From Metabacillus sediminilitoris (GTDB lineage Bacteria; Bacillota; Bacilli; Bacillales; Bacillaceae), in assembly GCF_009720625.1 (NCBI RefSeq), contig NZ_CP046266.1, forward strand, positions 5,375,501 through 5,439,500: 64,000 nucleotides of DNA. Reading direction: 5' to 3'. Both the position numbers and the translations under genes were made by a program. Positions 9,238 to 17,283 of the stretch are shown here, in pieces. The notes below the pieces were generated by a model. The model was not told where the DNA came from. It made no database searches and saw only the letters and a list, made by a program, of their open reading frames with translations. How positions within the stretch are numbered: the first letter of the stretch is position 1; each line of letters starts with the position of its first letter.

Positions 9238-9317
9238 ACCTTCACATTATCTGAACTACTTAGCGTTTTTCCGCACCTTTTTTGGAGATGGCTTTGCACG
9301 AGTTGCAGCTGTCACAC

Positions 9318-10013
9318 TTACCTTTTGCTCACAATTGTTTTGACCTTTTGAAGAACTTCCCCATCAATTGCATTCCGAAAATCTCTTTCTTTTCGGAGTC
9401 CTGAGCCAAAGTGATATTCTTCAGCTTGCAGCCTCTGATGAACCATTTCAATATTGTTTATTGTAAGGCCTGAACCAGGAAGAATGCCAGGCTTTTCAGT
9501 ACCAATCGATTCCTGAACCAATTGATGTAAGATGTCTACTCCCTCAATGACGGTTGGTTTGCCGCCAGAGGTTAACACTCTATCAATTGAATATGGAGAC
9601 CTGCAAAGTTCATGATAGTGTTTTAATGGATTCGTTTCATCAATGGCACGATGAAAGGTAACAGATAGGCCACTTGCCTCTTCTACTACCATTGATAGAA
9701 GTTCGAAATCCACTGATTTTTCTTCTGTTAATGCCCCGAATACGATCCCTGCTGCACCCAGTTCTCTAGCAACCTTGATATCCTCCCTTATCACTTTCCA
9801 TTCTTCCTTCCGATAGACGAAGGAAAAGCTATGAGGGCGAATCATCACCATTACTGGTATATTGACACTATTGGTAACTCTCTTAATCGTTCCATAACTC
9901 GGGGTCAATCCCCCTTCACTTATGGCAGAAACCAATTCAAGGCGGTCAGCTCCGTACGCTTCAGCCATTTTAGCATCTTCCTCATTTAAAACAATTACTT
10001 CGATCTTACTCAT
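9318..10013 (-). CDS. cutC: CutC family TIM-barrel protein
   Basis: The 231 residues match CutC: the start (MSKIEVIVLNEEDAKMAEAYGADRLEL), MIRPHSFSFVY near 57-67, GIVFGALT near 89, TFHRAID near 120 and a Ser/Gly-rich LPGSGL near 180. CutC was linked to copper tolerance in E. coli, but the role is disputed and other species show none, so the function stays open. The gene lies between pta and lipL with its own gaps. Confidence 0.85.
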   Translation of the reverse strand: MSKIEVIVLNEEDAKMAEAYGADRLELVSAISEGGLTPSYGTIKRVTNSVNIPVMVMIRPHSFSFVYRKEEWKVIREDIKVARELGAAGIVFGALTEEKSVDFELLSMVVEEASGLSVTFHRAIDETNPLKHYHELCRSPYSIDRVLTSGGKPTVIEGVDILHQLVQESIGTEKPGILPGSGLTINNIEMVHQRLQAEEYHFGSGLRKERDFRNAIDGEVLQKVKTIVSKR

Positions 10014-10096
10014 CTTTTATCCCTCTTTATACAATAATTTAAAAACACTTCCCTAAAAATAAGGTTTACTTATCTTATAAATAATATTATTGCATA

Positions 10097-10130
10097 ATAA
10101 AAAGCTCCGATTATAAAAATCGAAGCTTGT
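10097..10130 (-). terminator. Terminator of pta
   Basis: On the minus strand AAGCTTCGAT pairs with ATCGGAGCTT (one mismatch) and ends in a TTTTTA run, directly after the pta stop. Confidence 0.8.
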
Positions 10131-10134
10131 TTCA

Positions 10135-11103
10135 TTATACTTGTGCAGCTGTAATTAATGCTAACTTATATACGTCTTCTGCATTACAACCACGTGATAA
10201 GTCATTAACTGGTTTATTTAATCCTTGAAGGATTGGACCTACTGCTTCAAAATTACCTAAGCGTTGGGCGATTTTATAGCCAATGTTTCCTGCTTCAAGG
10301 CTCGGGAATACGAATACATTTGCATTTCCTTTTATTACTGAGTCTGGAGCTTTCTTTTCAGCAACTGAAGGAACAAACGCCGCGTCAAATTGGAATTCAC
10401 CATCTAATACTAGGTCTGGAGCAAGTTCTTTTGCAATTTTAACTGCTTCTGAAACTTTTTCTGTTTCAGGAGATTTTGCAGAACCCTTTGTTGAAAAGCT
10501 TAGCATCGCAACGCGCGGCTCGATATCAAACATGTCTGCCGTTTTTGCACTAGCGATCGCGATTTCAGCAAGATCCTGGCTGTCTGGAGCAATATTAATG
10601 GCACAATCTGCGAACACATATTTCTCATCGTCGCGAACCATGATAAACACACCAGAAGTCTTTTTAATGCCTTCTTTTGTTTTAATAATTTGTAAAGCAG
10701 GGCGTACAGTATCAGCAGTAGAATGTGCCGCACCACTTACAAGACCTTGTGCTTTTTCAAGATGAACTAGCATAGTTCCAAAATAGTTTTCATCTAAAAG
10801 AATTTTACGTGCATCCTCTTCTGTTGCTTTTCCTTTACGTCTTTCAACAAATGAAGCAACAAGCTCGTCCATTTGCGGATAGTTATGAGGATCGTAAATT
10901 TCTACTCCATCTAAGCTTAGATCTAAACCCTTAGCCTTATTTGTTACTTCTTGTTCGTTACCGATCAAAATTGGTTGAAGAACCCCTTCACTAGCCAGTC
11001 GGCTAACAGCTGTTAAAATACGTTCATCTAATCCTTCCGGGAAAACAATTTTAATCTGTTGTCCGCTCACTTTTTCCTTTAATGCCGAAAATAAATCTGA
11101 CAC
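10135..11103 (-). CDS. pta: Phosphate acetyltransferase
   Basis: Pta converts acetyl-CoA and phosphate to acetyl phosphate in overflow metabolism. The 323-residue length and the motifs KIVFPEGLDERIL (start), GAAHSTADTVRPALQIIKT, FVFPSLEAGNIGYKIAQRL and GPILQGLNKPVNDLSRGC are typical of the short, one-domain Pta. The start is a GTG at 11103: AAGGAGG lies seven bases upstream, and the longer ATG frame has none. A promoter and a cre-like site lie upstream, consistent with the known CcpA activation of pta in B. subtilis. Confidence 0.95.
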   Translation of the reverse strand: MSDLFSALKEKVSGQQIKIVFPEGLDERILTAVSRLASEGVLQPILIGNEQEVTNKAKGLDLSLDGVEIYDPHNYPQMDELVASFVERRKGKATEEDARKILLDENYFGTMLVHLEKAQGLVSGAAHSTADTVRPALQIIKTKEGIKKTSGVFIMVRDDEKYVFADCAINIAPDSQDLAEIAIASAKTADMFDIEPRVAMLSFSTKGSAKSPETEKVSEAVKIAKELAPDLVLDGEFQFDAAFVPSVAEKKAPDSVIKGNANVFVFPSLEAGNIGYKIAQRLGNFEAVGPILQGLNKPVNDLSRGCNAEDVYKLALITAAQV

Positions 11104-11221
11104 AAAAAAACCTCCTTGAAATAAGAAATGTAAAAGCACCTTAGTAGCTCATAAGCTTTAGCCAGTCACAAAATGAAGTTTAAAATACCTTAACTTTCTT
11201 AATATGTGTACTTCTTCCTCT

Positions 11222-11278
11222 AGAATACTCCACTTAGTGGTAATTTCAAACAATACAGGTTACACTTAAACGCTTTCA
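11222..11278 (-). promoter_or_regulatory. pta promoter with upstream cre-like site
   Basis: On the minus strand TTGAAA (11249-11244) and TATTCT (11227-11222) are 16 bases apart. The element TGAAAGCGTTTAAG (11278-11265) matches the cre consensus at 12 of 14 positions and is centred about 57 bases before the expected transcript start, the activating position known for B. subtilis pta. Confidence 0.6.
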
Positions 11279-11474
11279 TTTAAAAGTTTATACTTTCAGA
11301 ATAGACTGAAAACTGATCTTTCACAAACTCGGCAGATTTTCATAACTGACCTGTTGGCTATTTTTCTTTCCAATTTGTTAACATGCGCTTTATTTATCAA
11401 TTTATCCAAATCTTTTTTCTTGTTTTCCTTAGTTTTTGTTCACGTTTAATTCATTTAGTCGAATGGACAAATTA

Positions 11475-11483
11475 TGATATAGT
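11475..11483 (+). promoter_or_regulatory. Extended -10 promoter of hemQ
   Basis: TG-A-TATAGT forms an extended -10 element; the -35 region 17 bases upstream (TTAGTC) is weak. The start codon lies 42 bases downstream. Confidence 0.4.
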
Positions 11484-11525
11484 TAAAATGTACATAACGA
11501 ATTTATCATATAGGAGTGAATAGAT

Positions 11526-12278
11526 ATGAGTGAAGCAGCACAAACACTAGATGGTTGGTATTGCTTGCATGATTTCCGCTCAATTGATTGGTCAGCATGG
11601 AAGCTATTAACAAGTGATGAGCGCCAAGCAGCGATCCATGAGTTTTTAGGTTTACTTGAAAAGTGGAATGTGACAGAGAATGAAGAGCAAGGCAGCCATG
11701 CCCTTTATTCCATCGTTGGTCAAAAAGCAGATTTTATGATGATGATCTTACGTCCAACAATGGAGGAACTTAATGAAATTGAGCTTGAGTTCAATAAAAC
11801 GAAGCTAGCTGAATTTACAATTCCTACTTATTCTTATGTTTCTGTTGTTGAGCTTAGCAATTATTTGGCTGGTGAAAGCAATGAAGATCCATATCAAAAC
11901 CCGCATGTTCGCTCTAGATTATATCCAAAGCTGCCACAAGCAAAGTATTCTTGCTTCTATCCTATGGATAAACGCCGTCAAGGCAATGATAACTGGTACT
12001 CACTATCAATGGAAGAGCGCCGTAACTTAATGAAGAGTCACGGTTTAATCGGTCGTTCATATGCAGGCAAAGTGAAACAAATTATTACTGGCTCTGTCGG
12101 CTTTGATGATTATGAGTGGGGTGTAACGCTTTTCTCTGATGATGTCCTTCAATTCAAAAAGCTTGTTTATGAAATGCGCTTTGATGAAGTAAGTGCACGC
12201 TACGGAGAATTCGGTTCATTCTTTGTCGGAAACCTTTTAAGCGCTTCAAAACTTCACTCTTTCCTTTATGTGAACTAA
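11526..12278 (+). CDS. hemQ: Coproheme decarboxylase HemQ
   Basis: HemQ performs the last step of the coproporphyrin-dependent haem pathway of Gram-positives, two decarboxylations of coproheme using peroxide. The 250-residue protein of the chlorite-dismutase fold keeps the key residues at standard numbers: Tyr145 and Lys149 (YPMDKRR) and the axial His172 (MKSHGLIGR). AGGAG precedes the ATG. The adjacent pta is divergent, as in B. subtilis (ywfI). Its terminator is displaced 350 bases downstream by two repeat elements. Confidence 0.95.
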   Translation: MSEAAQTLDGWYCLHDFRSIDWSAWKLLTSDERQAAIHEFLGLLEKWNVTENEEQGSHALYSIVGQKADFMMMILRPTMEELNEIELEFNKTKLAEFTIPTYSYVSVVELSNYLAGESNEDPYQNPHVRSRLYPKLPQAKYSCFYPMDKRRQGNDNWYSLSMEERRNLMKSHGLIGRSYAGKVKQIITGSVGFDDYEWGVTLFSDDVLQFKKLVYEMRFDEVSARYGEFGSFFVGNLLSASKLHSFLYVN

Positions 12279-12279
12279 G

Positions 12280-12398
12280 AAAAGCGTGAGCGCCTGTTCA
12301 GACCCGACAAGCACAAGACGATCAGGAATAGAAGGTGTATTTTCCTTCAATTCCTGATTGGCTTGTGACCTCGAGGGTCTAGGCGCTGGAGCTAGACA
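12280..12398 (+). repeat. Stop-abutting hairpin repeat, copy 1
   Basis: The element begins two bases after the hemQ stop with AAAAGCGTGAGCGCCT and ends with AGGCGCTGGAGCTAGACA. Nested stems are visible from outside in: AGCGCCT/AGGCGCT, AGACCC/GGGTCT, CACAAG/CTTGTG, ATCAGGAAT/ATTCCTGAT and GAAGG/CCTTC. The other copies use different bases in the same stems. Confidence 0.8.
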
Positions 12399-12402
12399 AT
12401 TA

Positions 12403-12579
12403 GAAAAGCGCAAGCGCCTTGTTCAGCTCCGACAAGCATAAGACGGTCCATAATAGAAGGCGTACTTTGCCTTCAATTATGGAGTGGCTTATGACTCGAG
12501 GCAGTCAAAAACGCGACGTCCTGTCGCATTGACTGCACTTGCACGTCCTATGCTTCGGAGCTAGCGCTGGAGCTAGACA
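12403..12579 (+). repeat. Stop-abutting hairpin repeat, copy 2 (long form)
   Basis: This tandem copy has the same ends and centre (TCCATAAT/ATTATGGA around GAAGGC/GCCTTC) but carries about 55 extra bases on its right arm, including ACGCGACGTCCTGT. That extra piece recurs at 32869-32882. Confidence 0.75.
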
Positions 12580-12628
12580 CAAAAACAAAGTACAATAATT
12601 TCTTTTCTTTCCTTTTAAAGGAAAACAG

Positions 12629-12665
12629 ACGTTACCCCTCAAACCCGGTAACGTCTATTTTTTCA
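12629..12665 (+). terminator. Terminator of hemQ, shared with the convergent gene
   Basis: AGACGTTACC (12629-12638) pairs perfectly with GGTAACGTCT (12649-12658), followed by ATTTTTT. The stem overlaps the last codon of the opposite-strand acetyltransferase gene. Confidence 0.85.
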
Positions 12666-13128
12666 GCTCTTTTTCATAACAATCTACTTGTCTATCTTCT
12701 TTATATGGCTTTGTTTCATAAAAGACAAAGCCAATTGATTCCCAAAATTGTTTTGCTTTCTTATTTCCTTTTAAAACCCCAAGGCGCACCGCCGTTTTTC
12801 CTAAATTGATCATTTCCTTTTCATATTGTTGATAGGCTTGTTTTGCATAACCCCTTCCTTGAACTTCAAGGTCAATCATTAACAGGCCTAACCATGGATA
12901 GTGATCATTTGGATTTTCGTCCAAGTAATCCATGACACCAATGTACGTTTCATCTCGTTTTATGAATACGCTTCTTGTCAGCGGATTTAGAAATTCATCC
13001 TTCAGTTCCTCTAATGATCGAATTTCTCGGCCGTTTTCTAACAGATTATACTCAATGTTTGAATTTACAATCTTTTGCGCGATGCTTAGCAGCTCTTCTG
13101 TTATTTCTTCGAATGTAAGATTTAGCAT
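12655..13128 (-). CDS. GNAT family N-acetyltransferase
   Basis: The 157-residue protein has the acetyl-CoA-binding signature VQGRGYAKQAY near residue 97 and the C-terminal NKKAKQFWESIGF segment of GNAT enzymes. The substrate cannot be told. I start at the ATG at 13128, preceded by GAGGAGATATAAAT; the longer frame to 13158 has no ribosome site. Confidence 0.8.
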   Translation of the reverse strand: MLNLTFEEITEELLSIAQKIVNSNIEYNLLENGREIRSLEELKDEFLNPLTRSVFIKRDETYIGVMDYLDENPNDHYPWLGLLMIDLEVQGRGYAKQAYQQYEKEMINLGKTAVRLGVLKGNKKAKQFWESIGFVFYETKPYKEDRQVDCYEKELKK

Positions 13129-13376
13129 ATTTATATCTCCTCTGTTATTTTCCACCAAAAGTCATAAGTTGTTTTCCCCGTACATACGTATAATTGAGCA
13201 AAGTATGAATGAAGTTTTCCCTATTCATCTTACGAAAATAGTAATAAAACTGTTTTAATTTGTTCGTGACAACCGTTATGTCCAGGAGGATTTAAAAACT
13301 CTTTTTATCAGCTTGCTGTCTATGCAGATTGTCTTCTTAGCTGATTATTCCATTTTTCATTTAGGAGGTTTTATTA

Positions 13377-13916
13377 ATGGCAAACAACAAAAAAGTGCAA
13401 TCTCAACCTTACGGCGCTGACATGCAAGGGATGCAAGGAATGCCTGGTATGCAGGGACTTCCTGGTATGCAAGGGATGCCTGGCATGCAGGGGATGCCAA
13501 GTTTTCAAGGTGTACAAGGTGCTCAACAATTTCCAATGCAGCCAGGAGCAGGATATCCTACATATCCAGGACAATATGCTCCAACCTACCTTCCAGGTAC
13601 TCAACCTACTGGACAGCCTCCAGGTACAGCACAAAATGGCATGTTGCCTTTAGAAGAATCTTATATCGAAAATATTCTACGTTTAAATCGCGGCAAAACC
13701 GCAACCGTTTATTTGACGTTTGAAGGCAATCGCGAGTGGAATGCAAAGGTGATTAAAGGTGTGATAGAGGCAGCTGGACGTGATCACCTTATTTTAAGTG
13801 ATCCGCAAACAGGCATGCGCTACTTATTATTAATGGTTTATTTAGATTATGTAACATTTGATGAAGAGATTAACTATTTCCCGCAAAATACACTAGCTGT
13901 CTATCCGCCGAGATAA
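13377..13916 (+). CDS. gerQ: Spore coat/cortex-germination protein GerQ
   Basis: GerQ is a spore coat protein needed for localisation of the cortex lytic enzyme CwlJ and is cross-linked by transglutaminase Tgl in B. subtilis. The conserved C-terminal domain (LPLEESYIENILRLNRGK, residue 90 onward to YPPR) is present and the total of 179 residues is typical. The N terminus offers Lys5 and Lys6 for cross-linking. Residues 17-42 form an unusual Gly-Met-Gln/Gly-Met-Pro tract. AGGAGG lies eight bases before the ATG. ywdK follows convergently, as in B. subtilis. Confidence 0.93.
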   Translation: MANNKKVQSQPYGADMQGMQGMPGMQGLPGMQGMPGMQGMPSFQGVQGAQQFPMQPGAGYPTYPGQYAPTYLPGTQPTGQPPGTAQNGMLPLEESYIENILRLNRGKTATVYLTFEGNREWNAKVIKGVIEAAGRDHLILSDPQTGMRYLLLMVYLDYVTFDEEINYFPQNTLAVYPPR

Positions 13917-13920
13917 ACAT

Positions 13921-13962
13921 ATTGGCTGACTCCTTAGAAAGAGTCAGCCAATCCCAATTTTT
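13921..13962 (+). terminator. Terminator of gerQ
   Basis: ATTGGCTGACTC pairs perfectly with GAGTCAGCCAAT around an 8-base loop, followed by CCCAATTTTTA. Confidence 0.8.
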
Positions 13963-13973
13963 ATCCCACCTTA

Positions 13974-14165
13974 ACGGGCAGTAAAACTCCCACTTCAAGA
14001 TTCGAGAGAAGCAAAGAAGATAAGTGGGAGATAACTGCCCGTAAAGATCTGACGAGCGATTGACGTCCGAGTCAGGCGAAGCCACACGATGTGGCGTATT
14101 GTGCGTGATAAGTCTCTCTAACTGTCAATGGGGGATGAAGACCCCCCCACTGATAGAAGTCTCGC
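13974..14165. repeat. Structured 190-bp element with nested hairpins
   Basis: Three hairpins follow each other. The first has two perfect 9-bp stems, ACGGGCAGT/ACTGCCCGT (13974-13982 with 14034-14042) enclosing CTCCCACTT/AAGTGGGAG (13987-13995 with 14022-14030). The second is GCCACA-CGA-TGTGGC (14081-14095). The third pairs TCAATGGGGG with CCCCCCACTGA (14125-14153) around ATGAAGA. AAGTCTC flanks the third hairpin on both sides. No open frame is present. The architecture suggests a non-autonomous mobile element of the IS200/IS605 kind or a structured RNA. Confidence 0.6.
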
Positions 14166-14166
14166 T

Positions 14167-14538
14167 TTATAAATAACGTATTGCTACATAGCCTAGAAGC
14201 AGCCAGCCGCCCAAAAATGCGAGGCCTCCTAGCGGAGTAATCGCCCCTAGTATACTGATTTGTGTCACACTCAATACGTATAAACTACCTGAAAATAAGA
14301 TAATTCCCGCTAAAAATAACCATCCAGCTGTTGTTAATAATCCAACATTCGCCAATTTATCTGCTAAAAAAGCTACGATAAATAAACCACCTGCATGGAA
14401 CATTTGATAGGTTACACCTGTTTGCCACGTTTTTATGTATTTTTCAGGAATCTTCCCTTCTAATCCATGTGCACCAAACGCCCCTAATGCAACCGCTAAA
14501 AAGGCATTTATTGCACCTAAAATAAGAAAAAGCTTCAT
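14167..14538 (-). CDS. ywdK: DUF423 small membrane protein
   Basis: The 123-residue protein has four hydrophobic segments and the family motif GAFGAHGL near residue 20, as in YwdK/YgdD proteins of unknown function. I start at the ATG at 14538 preceded by GGGAGG; GTG and TTG codons further up overlap that ribosome site. It sits beside gerQ as in B. subtilis. Confidence 0.85.
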   Translation of the reverse strand: MKLFLILGAINAFLAVALGAFGAHGLEGKIPEKYIKTWQTGVTYQMFHAGGLFIVAFLADKLANVGLLTTAGWLFLAGIILFSGSLYVLSVTQISILGAITPLGGLAFLGGWLLLGYVAIRYL

Positions 14539-14677
14539 ATACCACAACACCTCCCTTATTTATTACTCTTCCATCTTATCGCACTATCATTTTCTTTCAA
14601 CCTATTACAACCAGAATTTATGACGATTTCGTAACCATTTTGAAGTATATTGACTGATTCATTGAACACATCCGCTG

Positions 14678-14974
14678 TTAAAAATCAAAAAGCGAATCAC
14701 CATTTGCATCTTCTTCCTTATAAGGACTAGATGAAATGGATGGTTGTTTCTTGATTGAAAGATTCCCCATCATTTTTCGAAGTTCCGTTTGATTCATTTC
14801 ATTTGCAGGAGATGAAGGAATCTGCAACGAGCTTGACTTTTCATCTAAAATGACTTCACATAATGACTGAATCACAACAAGTTTTTCTCTTAGTTCTTTA
14901 TCTGATTGACTATGTTTTGCTTTGAGTAATTCCTCCTCCATTTTTTGAAGGAGCTTTGATACATGTATATTCAT
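14678..14974 (-). CDS. ywdI: YwdI family protein
   Basis: This 98-residue soluble protein has a helical N-terminal half (MNIHVSKLLQKMEEELLKAK) and a Ser-rich tail ending GDSLFDF. It matches the YwdI family, function unknown. AAAGGAGG overlaps the stop of the preceding Cys-rich gene, so translation of the two is probably coupled. It is the last gene of an ung operon. Confidence 0.75.
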   Translation of the reverse strand: MNIHVSKLLQKMEEELLKAKHSQSDKELREKLVVIQSLCEVILDEKSSSLQIPSSPANEMNQTELRKMMGNLSIKKQPSISSSPYKEEDANGDSLFDF

Positions 14975-14988
14975 ATTTATACCCTCCT

Positions 14989-15168
14989 TTAAGTCTTGTT
15001 TGCCTTTTGTTTATAGTTCAGACAGGCGGTTCCAGATGATTTTTTTACCATGATGGAAGGTCTGCTTGATGATTTGAATCTATACGCCCGGCAACCATTC
15101 GGAAACTTTGGATCCCACGTGACATAGAAATGCTGACACTTTACGCAGTTTACTGTTGCCTCTTGCAC
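14989..15168 (-). CDS. Small 59-residue Cys-rich protein of the ung operon
   Basis: The frame starts at a GTG directly touching the ung stop codon, nine bases after AAAAGGAG, and ends just before ywdI. The protein holds Cys8-x2-Cys11, Cys26 and Cys49 within NCVKCQHFYVTWDPKFPNG and CRAYRFK, the layout of a small metal-binding or redox protein, plus a basic tail. Perfect packing between ung and ywdI and good ribosome sites argue that it is real. No function is known to me. Confidence 0.75.
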   Translation of the reverse strand: MQEATVNCVKCQHFYVTWDPKFPNGCRAYRFKSSSRPSIMVKKSSGTACLNYKQKANKT

Positions 15169-15870
15169 CTAGTTTAACTCCTTTTCATGAAACGGAAACT
15201 CATCTAAGCACCAATTAATTTCCTCCATATGATGTTGCTTTAAAAAATCATTTGTTTTAGAAAATGGCTTGCTTCCGAAAAAACCCTTTCTAGCTGAGAA
15301 TGGACTCGGATGTGATGATTCGATGATTAGATGCTGTGGAGATGTGATGAAAGACTTCTTCTCACCTGCATGTTTCCCCCATAAAATAAACACAATTGGT
15401 TTGTCACGTTTATTTAACAATGTAATGATTTCATCTGTAAAGTGTTCCCAGCCTTTACCTTTATGAGAATTAGCCATCCCTTTTTTTACTGTCAGTACTG
15501 TATTTAATAATAATACGCCTTCATCAGCCCATTTCAATAACGAGCCATGTTGCGGTGTGTCACAGCCCAGATCTTCTTTTAGCTCGATAAAAATATTTCG
15601 TAGCGAAGGCGGAAGCTTCATATGCGGCTGAACGGAAAAGCTTAATCCTTGTGCTTGGCCGTCACCGTGATATGGATCTTGACCTAAAATAACTGCTTTA
15701 ACAGATTGATAGGATGTTTTGTTCAGTGCTTCAAAAATATGCTCTCTTTTAGGAAAGATGATGCCTTCGTTATATTCATCGTTTATAAATTCTATAAGCT
15801 GTTTAAAATATGGCTTTTCAAATTGGCCATTTAATAATGTTGACCACTCATTTTTAATGAATTCCTGCAT
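15169..15870 (-). CDS. ung: Uracil-DNA glycosylase
   Basis: Ung removes uracil from DNA to start base excision repair. The 233-residue protein has the water-activating motif GQDPYHGDGQAQGLSFS, the uracil-recognition segment, and the DNA-intercalation loop HPSPFSARKGFFGSKPFSKTN. GGGAGG lies seven bases before the ATG at 15870. It heads an operon with the small Cys-rich gene and ywdI. Confidence 0.96.
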   Translation of the reverse strand: MQEFIKNEWSTLLNGQFEKPYFKQLIEFINDEYNEGIIFPKREHIFEALNKTSYQSVKAVILGQDPYHGDGQAQGLSFSVQPHMKLPPSLRNIFIELKEDLGCDTPQHGSLLKWADEGVLLLNTVLTVKKGMANSHKGKGWEHFTDEIITLLNKRDKPIVFILWGKHAGEKKSFITSPQHLIIESSHPSPFSARKGFFGSKPFSKTNDFLKQHHMEEINWCLDEFPFHEKELN

Positions 15871-16067
15871 CAATATGCCTCCCGCTAGTTGAATGCAAAC
15901 AAAGAGATGATCTTGTCCGAATCTTTTTGCTTACCGATTCATTTCTACATTTTTCTTCTCTAGCTCCTCTTCATTTTATCAAATTGGTTCACTACTTTTA
16001 TAGGTAAAATCTTCTTACCCATTTCCCTTTTAAATAATGATAAATCATTCTTATTTTCCCCTATCAT

Positions 16068-16092
16068 GTTTTATTAACTTTGAGGCGGGTAT
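16068..16092 (+). promoter_or_regulatory. SigB-type promoter
   Basis: GTTTTA (16068-16073) and GGGTAT (16087-16092) are 13 bases apart. The consensus is GTTTAA-N12-14-GGGWAW, so 11 of 12 bases fit. It lies 34 bases before a YflT-type stress gene, a family under SigB control in B. subtilis. Confidence 0.75.
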
Positions 16093-16125
16093 AGTAAACT
16101 ATCAACGCTAAGGAGATGAAGATTC

Positions 16126-16440
16126 ATGAAAACTTTTGTTGTAGAAAATGGTGTACAAGCTACAGAAACAATTAGAAATCTTGAAGCACAAGGACTTAGC
16201 AAAGATGATATTTATCTTTTTGCACATGATACGGCTCGCTCAAAGCATTTAACAGAAAATACCGATACAAGCAATGTGGGCATGAAAGAAGAAGGTCTCT
16301 TCGATAAGATGGCGAACGTTTTCCGTTCTCGCGGTGATGAGCTTCGCTCGAAAATGACTTCATTAGGGGTTACCCAACCTGAAGCTGAGAAACTTGAAGA
16401 AGAATTAGATAAGGGAAAAGTTGTTATTTTCGCCCATTAA
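16126..16440 (+). CDS. General stress protein, YflT/GSP17M family
   Basis: The 104-residue protein matches the heat- and SigB-induced YflT family: MKTFVVENGVQATETIRNLEAQG at the start, KDDIYLFAHD near 27-36, and a C-terminal GKVVIFAH. These small cytosolic proteins have no known biochemical activity. AAGGAG precedes the ATG and a strong SigB-type promoter sits directly upstream. Confidence 0.85.
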   Translation: MKTFVVENGVQATETIRNLEAQGLSKDDIYLFAHDTARSKHLTENTDTSNVGMKEEGLFDKMANVFRSRGDELRSKMTSLGVTQPEAEKLEEELDKGKVVIFAH

Positions 16441-16452
16441 CCAAAAGACACG

Positions 16453-16483
16453 AAAAGAGGCTGCCTAAAGGCGCCTCTTTTTT
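16453..16483. terminator. Bidirectional terminator between stress gene and HPP gene
   Basis: AAAAGAGGC pairs with GCCTCTTTT and both strands show T runs. It lies between two convergent genes. Confidence 0.8.
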
Positions 16484-17039
16484 ATAACCAAAATTTAGGA
16501 TATTGTCTTGATTGAAACAAATTGTTATAAAACAATGAAATGACAATTAAACTAAGGCTGCAAATGAACATACAAAGGATAAACCCCCACCCAGCTCCTG
16601 TATTCATCGCTACAATGGCACTAGCTGCAGCAGGAGGATGAATGGTGCCTGTAACCATCATTAAAATAATAACAACCGCTAAAGTTATCCCAATAGTCAA
16701 AAAATTCTTTCCGAATACATCCCAAATTGCGAGTGACGCAAAGGTCGCAATGAAATGACCGCCAATGATATGACGAGGTTGAGAAAAAGGGCCATTATGA
16801 GCTCCAAAGATTAATAGACAACTTGCACCAATTGGTCCAAGTGCCATTGGATACCCTAGAGAAACGGCAATTACACTAATCAAACTCATCGCCAATAGAC
16901 AGCCTATGGCTGAAACCATCAAATCCACATAGTTTAAGTTGGATTTAAATGTCGTTTCACCCTTCATTTTTTTTATATATGCAGTCATACCAAGATATAA
17001 TGGATTAATCTCAGCTCTCCTTAATTTTTCACTTTTCAT
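16482..17039 (-). CDS. HPP family membrane protein
   Basis: The 185-residue protein has four to five membrane segments and the name-giving motif TGTIHPPAAASAI near residue 130, plus GPIGASCLLIFGA near 70. HPP proteins include nitrite carriers of plant chloroplasts and cyanobacteria. A role in nitrite transport is possible here because the genome assimilates nitrate, but the gene lies 34 kb from the nas cluster. GGGGAAAC precedes the ATG. Confidence 0.8.
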   Translation of the reverse strand: MKSEKLRRAEINPLYLGMTAYIKKMKGETTFKSNLNYVDLMVSAIGCLLAMSLISVIAVSLGYPMALGPIGASCLLIFGAHNGPFSQPRHIIGGHFIATFASLAIWDVFGKNFLTIGITLAVVIILMMVTGTIHPPAAASAIVAMNTGAGWGFILCMFICSLSLIVISLFYNNLFQSRQYPKFWL

Positions 17040-17149
17040 TGTTTCCCCTACCCTACCAAATGTCTAGTAATTTGTAAGATGATCTAACACATGAATTTTA
17101 TTTTATATGATTTTTAGTAGAAATTAAAGGGTTGTTTTTCATGCCTTCC

Positions 17150-17180
17150 GCAAAAAAAAACCTCCTTACAAGTAAGGAGG
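17150..17180 (-). terminator. Terminator of galE
   Basis: On the minus strand CCTCCTTAC pairs with GTAAGGAGG and is followed by nine T. It lies about 100 bases after the galE stop. Confidence 0.85.
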
Positions 17181-17283
17181 CACATACATTATATAAAGAT
17201 TAGGGGGGGATTACTACTATTATCCCCGTTATACAAATATCTTATACTAGCAAATTCAATTTTTATTGTAACTATTTTATTTT

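Noticed and set aside
9256..9345. Short frame after cutC ending AKPSPKKVRKNAK
   Set aside because: The basic peptide looks gene-like, but it overlaps the end of cutC in another frame and has only a weak start and ribosome site.
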